A stretch of 64,000 nucleotides of DNA from Chaetorhynchus papuensis (Eukaryota; Chordata; Aves; Passeriformes; Rhipiduridae): NCBI GenBank assembly GCA_013396525.1, contig VWYX01000669.1:117588-181587 (forward strand), in the 5' to 3' direction. A model generated the notes under the pieces. It was not told where the DNA came from and searched no databases. It saw only the letters and a list, made by a program, of their open reading frames with translations. Positions within the stretch are counted from its first letter, which is position 1. The number at the start of each line of letters is the position of its first letter. The position numbers and the translations under genes are program-made. Below, one piece after another: positions 61,101 to 64,000 of the stretch.

Positions 61101-62758
61101 TACAGTCCAATTTTAAGGTTCAGCATATTCACATATACCTACAAATGACCACAGACATAGATATGTGGAGACTTTGATACAACTTTAGCTTTACAAAACA
61201 CACTACCACATATGTTAGTACAGTGTACACCAGAATACCTGTTGTGTAAGGCCTTCTCTGCTTTCTGTAGAACTCAGGAGAACTCTGCGATTGGCTAAAG
61301 CCTCTTCATAAGGCACTGAATCTGCACAAGGCTGCAGAAGAATCAAAAAAAACCCTCTCAAAACATATTCCACACTAGATCAGAACATGTATTCTACTTT
61401 TATTTTCTTACTGCTTTCCTTACTTTAGTGAAGGGAAAATAAACCCATGTTGCAAGTGCCTACCAGGCAGTAGGAAAAAATGATTTGAGCTCACAGGAAA
61501 TACATCTCCAAAAAGAACAGTTGATTAAAAAGTGCTCAGAAAACTCCAAGTGTTAATTAATGATCAAAGGCATCTTAAGGTCCTCTTTACAGACTGTGAT
61601 TTAGTAACAACTGCTGTGCACATCATCACTTAACTGTCAATTTTAATGGAGATGACAGGGAGACCTGGCAGCATTCAATTCTTTGGTTCAGCACATTTTC
61701 TCCAGGGTACCTCCTTTTCAGCTGTCTTTTTTCCCCCTACTGCTCTCCACTGTCTTGCAGTGAATGGAAGTGTAAGAATATGGTAACATTCACTCCATAT
61801 TCCTGGCGAATACAGGAGGAAATTTAAATAAGCAGCCACCCTTCTCCTTGGAGTCTTGGCACAGAAATAATTAGTGGAAATGGGTAATGGCAGAATTGGC
61901 ACATACCCTCATTTCTGAGGGCAGCTATGGTCTCTAAAGTTCTCAGTAGCATTTTTGCACTGAGGGTTCAATTTCCTCAGCCAAAAACTGTCATTCAGAT
62001 AATCTCTTCCATTCCAAATACTGCAAATCCTTAGTTTGTACTCTCTTTGGCATAACCAACCACCTACAGAACTGTGCTCTCTCTGTGCAAGCATGCTGGC
62101 TGAACAAACCTTCTTCAAAGACTTCATGTAAGCAGCTGCCTTCTTCTTGTACTGCAGCATGCACTCAGCTGAGAGAGGGCTGATGAACTCTGTTCCTCCC
62201 TTAGGGCCATAACTCAGCGAGGTGGTGAAGTGATCCAAGTTGTTGCTGAAGAACGAGGCCATCTAGACACATCAAGAGAAGTGGCTTTTCGAATTAAGCT
62301 GACCAGAAAGATTCATTGGAGCAATTATTCTTTCAAAAGACAAGTATTTAGTGAAACTGGCCTTCATAACAAGACTTTGAAACAAGCTACAGGCTCTTCC
62401 ATGTAGCTTAGACCTCACTAACACAAAGCATCCTCTGCACAGTATCTGCTGCTATCACTCACTCAGTTGTTTTTAACTCATGGCCTGAAAACACTGTAAG
62501 AATCAACCTGACACTTCAGATTATTAATACCAGAGGCACACAGAAATTTTCTAAATCATTCAGCTAAGCTTTGTTTTTCTTAAAAACCTGCACAAGTTAG
62601 AGCATTGTATGAAACAAAAATATCCATTACCTTGCCTGCTCCATTTGTTAAAGCAGCAACAGAGGATAAGATACAGTCATTTGTAGTTATGAGTTTCTGT
62701 GTGGCAGTCGGAACATCCTGTTCTAAAGTAGCTTTCTGACTATAGTGCTTGGAAATAT
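52117..62758 (-). CDS. PPP1R21: PPP1R21, 3' part of gene (last nine coding exons)
   Basis: Coiled-coil protein (KLRAQ motif-containing 1), a core subunit of the FERRY complex: a Rab5 effector on early endosomes that carries mRNAs. It was first named as a protein phosphatase 1 regulatory subunit. Exons in transcript order: 62758-62631, 62262-62110, 61331-61239, 60097-59864, 58481-58446, 57284-57168, 56259-56161, 54087-53959, 52146-52117. All are in phase and encode the last 338 or so residues of a protein of about 780 in human. Visible landmarks: ISKHYSQKATLEQDVPTATQ, FISPLSAECMLQYKKKAAAY, a coiled coil (VQQSLEKIAKLEQEKEHWML), HYMARIAELTSHLQLADSKS, the TTKRSYEDQ signature and the basic tail GNSKKNKNR. 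The N-terminal half lies beyond the right edge. One intron has a GC donor. The bird protein appears to lack four residues (RIAD in human, from memory) after KENQ. Confidence 0.96.
52557..52579. repeat. A23 homopolymer
   Basis: Twenty-three A in a row in the last PPP1R21 intron, 411 nt upstream of the terminal coding exon in transcript terms. As T23 in sense it is a pyrimidine-rich stretch. No repeat body could be recognised beside it. Confidence 0.95.
53959..54087 (-). CDS. PPP1R21: PPP1R21 exon with TTKRSYEDQ signature
   Basis: 43 codons: DELMTTKRSYEDQLSMMSDH then LCSMNETLTKQREEIDTLKM and ASK. It contains the family's C-terminal TTKRSYEDQ signature within a coiled coil. The acceptor is TTCCCTTAG and the donor is AAG|GTGAGT. 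Confidence 0.97.
54490..55150 (+). mobile_element. CR1 LINE, internal ORF2 (endonuclease) fragment
   Basis: A 5'- and 3'-truncated CR1 copy in a PPP1R21 intron. Frame-shifted, stop-riddled translation of the plus strand still shows CR1 endonuclease blocks: GITETWGD near the start, RDFNYSGISWKVEHKQLRSC, then SLLDLLLTNKEKLVRDVKAS, SYHELVEFG and GRRPAWLYRK. The LDLLLTNKE block and the HELVEF block are family hallmarks. It is clearly dead (several stops and frame changes) and antisense to the host gene. Confidence 0.9.
56161..56259 (-). CDS. PPP1R21: PPP1R21 exon with GC donor
   Basis: 33 codons: CRALAKRLSLAEKSKESLTE then ELKLASQNITRLQ. The acceptor is TTGGTAG. The donor is CAG|GCAAGTAA: a GC instead of GT, but with an otherwise perfect match to U1, the usual form of GC-AG introns. 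Confidence 0.95.
57168..57284 (-). CDS. PPP1R21: PPP1R21 exon (APDVESREDL...)
   Basis: 39 codons: APDVESREDLIKTHYMARIA then ELTSHLQLADSKSVHFHAE. The acceptor is TTTGCTTTTCCAG and the donor is GAG|GTGAGC; phase 0 at both ends. Confidence 0.96.
58446..58481 (-). CDS. PPP1R21: PPP1R21 36-nt microexon
   Basis: Twelve codons, IGMLTVTTDNEK, in phase 0 at both ends. The acceptor is CTTGTTCTAG and the donor is AAG|GTAATC. It aligns with IGTLTRTSDSE in human, so it is real. Being a multiple of three, it could be skipped without shifting the frame. Confidence 0.92.
59202..59221. repeat. A20 homopolymer with GA tail
   Basis: Twenty A followed by GAGAGAGGA, in the PPP1R21 intron between 58482 and 59863. 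No adjacent element recognised. Confidence 0.93.
59864..60097 (-). CDS. PPP1R21: PPP1R21 exon (coiled coil, VQQSLEKIAKLEQ...)
   Basis: 78 codons, a strong heptad-type coiled coil (LEKIAKLEQEKEHWMLEAQL) followed by a polar, less conserved linker ending in REPIKSTSL. The acceptor is CCCTCCTAAAG and the donor is CTG|GTAAGT. KENQKLKN replaces the longer KENQRIADKLKN of the human protein, a 12-nt in-frame difference. Confidence 0.95.
61239..61331 (-). CDS. PPP1R21: PPP1R21 exon (PCADSVPYEEAL...)
   Basis: 31 codons: PCADSVPYEEALANRRVLLS then STESREGLTQQ. The acceptor is CTTCTGCAG and the donor is CAG|GTATTC; phase 0 at both ends. Confidence 0.95.
62110..62262 (-). CDS. PPP1R21: PPP1R21 exon (MASFFSNNL...YMKSLKK)
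   Basis: 51 codons, phase 0 at both ends: MASFFSNNLDHFTTSLSYGP then KGGTEFISPLSAECMLQYKK and KAAAYMKSLKK. Human has Ile where the exon opens with Met, so the ATG is internal and not a start. The acceptor is GATGTGTCTAG; the donor is AAG|GTTTGTT, with an unusual +3 T. Confidence 0.95.
62631..62758 (-). CDS. PPP1R21: PPP1R21 exon (ISKHYSQK...LTNGAGK)
   Basis: 128 nt, entering in phase 1 and leaving in phase 0. Encodes ISKHYSQKATLEQDVPTATQ then KLITTNDCILSSVAALTNG and AGK. The acceptor is TTCCTTTTCCAG and the donor is AAG|GTAATG. This is the first PPP1R21 exon I can find from the right edge. Confidence 0.95.
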
Positions 62759-64000
62759 CTGGAAAAGGAAAAGCACATTTATGTCAAATCAAGAATACAA
62801 AACTTTCTGAAAGTCACTCACAAAAGCACCTTAGCCTAAATATATTAATTTCAACAGCACCAAAATTTAAAGAGAATCAAGTATCTATCATGTAAGAACA
62901 GTCTCAATGTGGCCTAATTAAAAAAAAAAGTAATTGTTTGACAAGTGAACACTTTGCACCTATTTTACAACAGAGTACTATTGCTACAGAATGGAGAAAT
63001 CCCAGCTCATCACCACCACAAATTATAATCTGAAGTAATCTTAAACAGTTCAAAATTAGTTGGGATTGAGAAAGAAGAGAGAAATCAAACATTCTGGAGT
63101 ATGGGTATGTGGGAATGTGAGATATTAAGCACAGCATTTCTGTTGATAGCTAATGAATTCTACTGACAGTTTTCTTCAGTACTTCTATTTTCTGTATTTC
63201 CTTTAAAGTGTAAGTTGGGTTGACTTTGCATTATAGTAACCATACTAAGAGATGATATTTTAAACCTATCTATGCTACAAAACTCTTGGCTTAGGGTCTC
63301 ATTTTGTTTGAGGTACAATCTTTAATGTAACACTGTTTTTTTTAAACAAGGACTTTGCAAAATGGGGCCATACTATTCCTGCTATTAGCAAAAAAAAAAC
63401 CAATTTTGCTTACAATTATAAAGGTTTAACGTTTAAACAGCTGACTAGTAAATCTAATAAATCTCTATGGATTATTTTCTCTCCAGGAACAGCTACAGGG
63501 TACTGAAATTACAGAACATACAGGAACATCAGTTTTAAAATTCTGAGTTATAACCAGGTATCACTTCACTGAAAACATAACACATCCATGTTGTTCTGAT
63601 AAAAGCAAGGTATGCCATTTTCCAGAGGAAGTCAAGTTTCAAAAAGAACCCAGACTTCTTTGTAAGTTTTAGTTATATATTCATGTCAAAAATAGTCATC
63701 AACCTAAAACCAGGAAGGAGAAATTCCACTTTGAAGGCAGGTACTAGGTCAATGCCACATATGTAGTGGAAAATCTGTACAATTCACAGCACTCCATTCT
63801 GTATGCTAGTTTCAGTAGAGCAGTGAAGTTCAGAAAGTAAAGTGGTACTGCTCAGGAAAATCTGGAGAGCCACAATTAAATAATCCAGCAACCCTGAAGA
63901 ACACAGCTAGCAGAACAGAAGAATGAAAACCATGCATAAATGTCTGAAACAAGTGGTTAGTAGGTTTAGTTTCTTAGCTGGTAAAGGTAAAACAAATGAG
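62759..64000 (-). other. PPP1R21: PPP1R21 intron running off the right edge
   Basis: Preceding exon (ending VMKD in human) was searched for and not found, so this is intron to the window edge. No repeat or other gene recognised. Confidence 0.75.

Larger units (their letters stand above)
52147..62630 (-). other. PPP1R21: PPP1R21 introns between identified exons
   Basis: Introns at 52147-53958, 54088-56160, 56260-57167, 57285-58445, 58482-59863, 60098-61238, 61332-62109 and 62263-62630. Apart from the CR1 ORF2 fragment and the A23 and A20 runs, they hold nothing I recognise. Confidence 0.85.

Noticed and set aside
62110..62262. Start codon of a separate gene at MASFFSNN
   Set aside because: Met replaces a conserved internal Ile at an exon junction of PPP1R21; the upstream exon joins in phase.

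Overview
The window looks like nuclear DNA from a bird, most likely a songbird-type genome. Genes are split by GT-AG introns and embedded in AT-rich non-coding DNA. Introns are short compared with mammals. The only recognisable transposon remnants are CR1 LINEs, the dominant avian repeat. The species call is an inference; nothing in the sequence names the organism. There is no bacterial, plasmid or CRISPR content.

Three protein-coding genes lie head to tail on the minus strand, in the same order as the human 2p16.3 neighbourhood (PPP1R21 - STON1 - GTF2A1L). (1) GTF2A1L, 2.3-13.8 kb, is complete in nine coding exons (about 487 aa). It is the germ-cell-type TFIIA alpha/beta-like general transcription factor. 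Its first exon lies in a CpG island at 13.56-13.95 kb. (2) STON1, 24.7-34.0 kb, is complete in three coding exons (730 aa). It encodes stonin-1, an AP-2/clathrin adaptor with a stonin homology domain and a mu-homology domain. A probable non-coding first exon and CpG-island promoter lie at about 44.7-44.9 kb. (3) PPP1R21, 52.1-62.8 kb, is partial: the last nine coding exons (about 338 aa) of a coiled-coil FERRY-complex (endosomal mRNA transport) protein. The gene runs off the right edge.

The rest is introns and intergenic DNA. An internal CR1 ORF2 fragment lies in a PPP1R21 intron (54.5-55.15 kb). A CR1 3' end lies downstream of STON1 (19.9-20.4 kb). There is a 67-bp tandem duplication beside GTF2A1L exon 1, a (GAGGAAA)7 polypurine block beside the STON1 CpG island, and a striking 33-bp-arm hairpin in a GTF2A1L intron.

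The points most worth a second look are the conserved splice phase that would allow an in-frame STON1-GTF2A1L readthrough protein, a retained Taspase-1-type QLDG site in GTF2A1L, a GC-AG intron and a 36-nt microexon in PPP1R21, the intronic hairpin, and an unexplained minus-strand ORF cluster with a poly(A) signal inside STON1 intron 2. I found no wholly new biological system; the window is mostly a conserved vertebrate gene trio.
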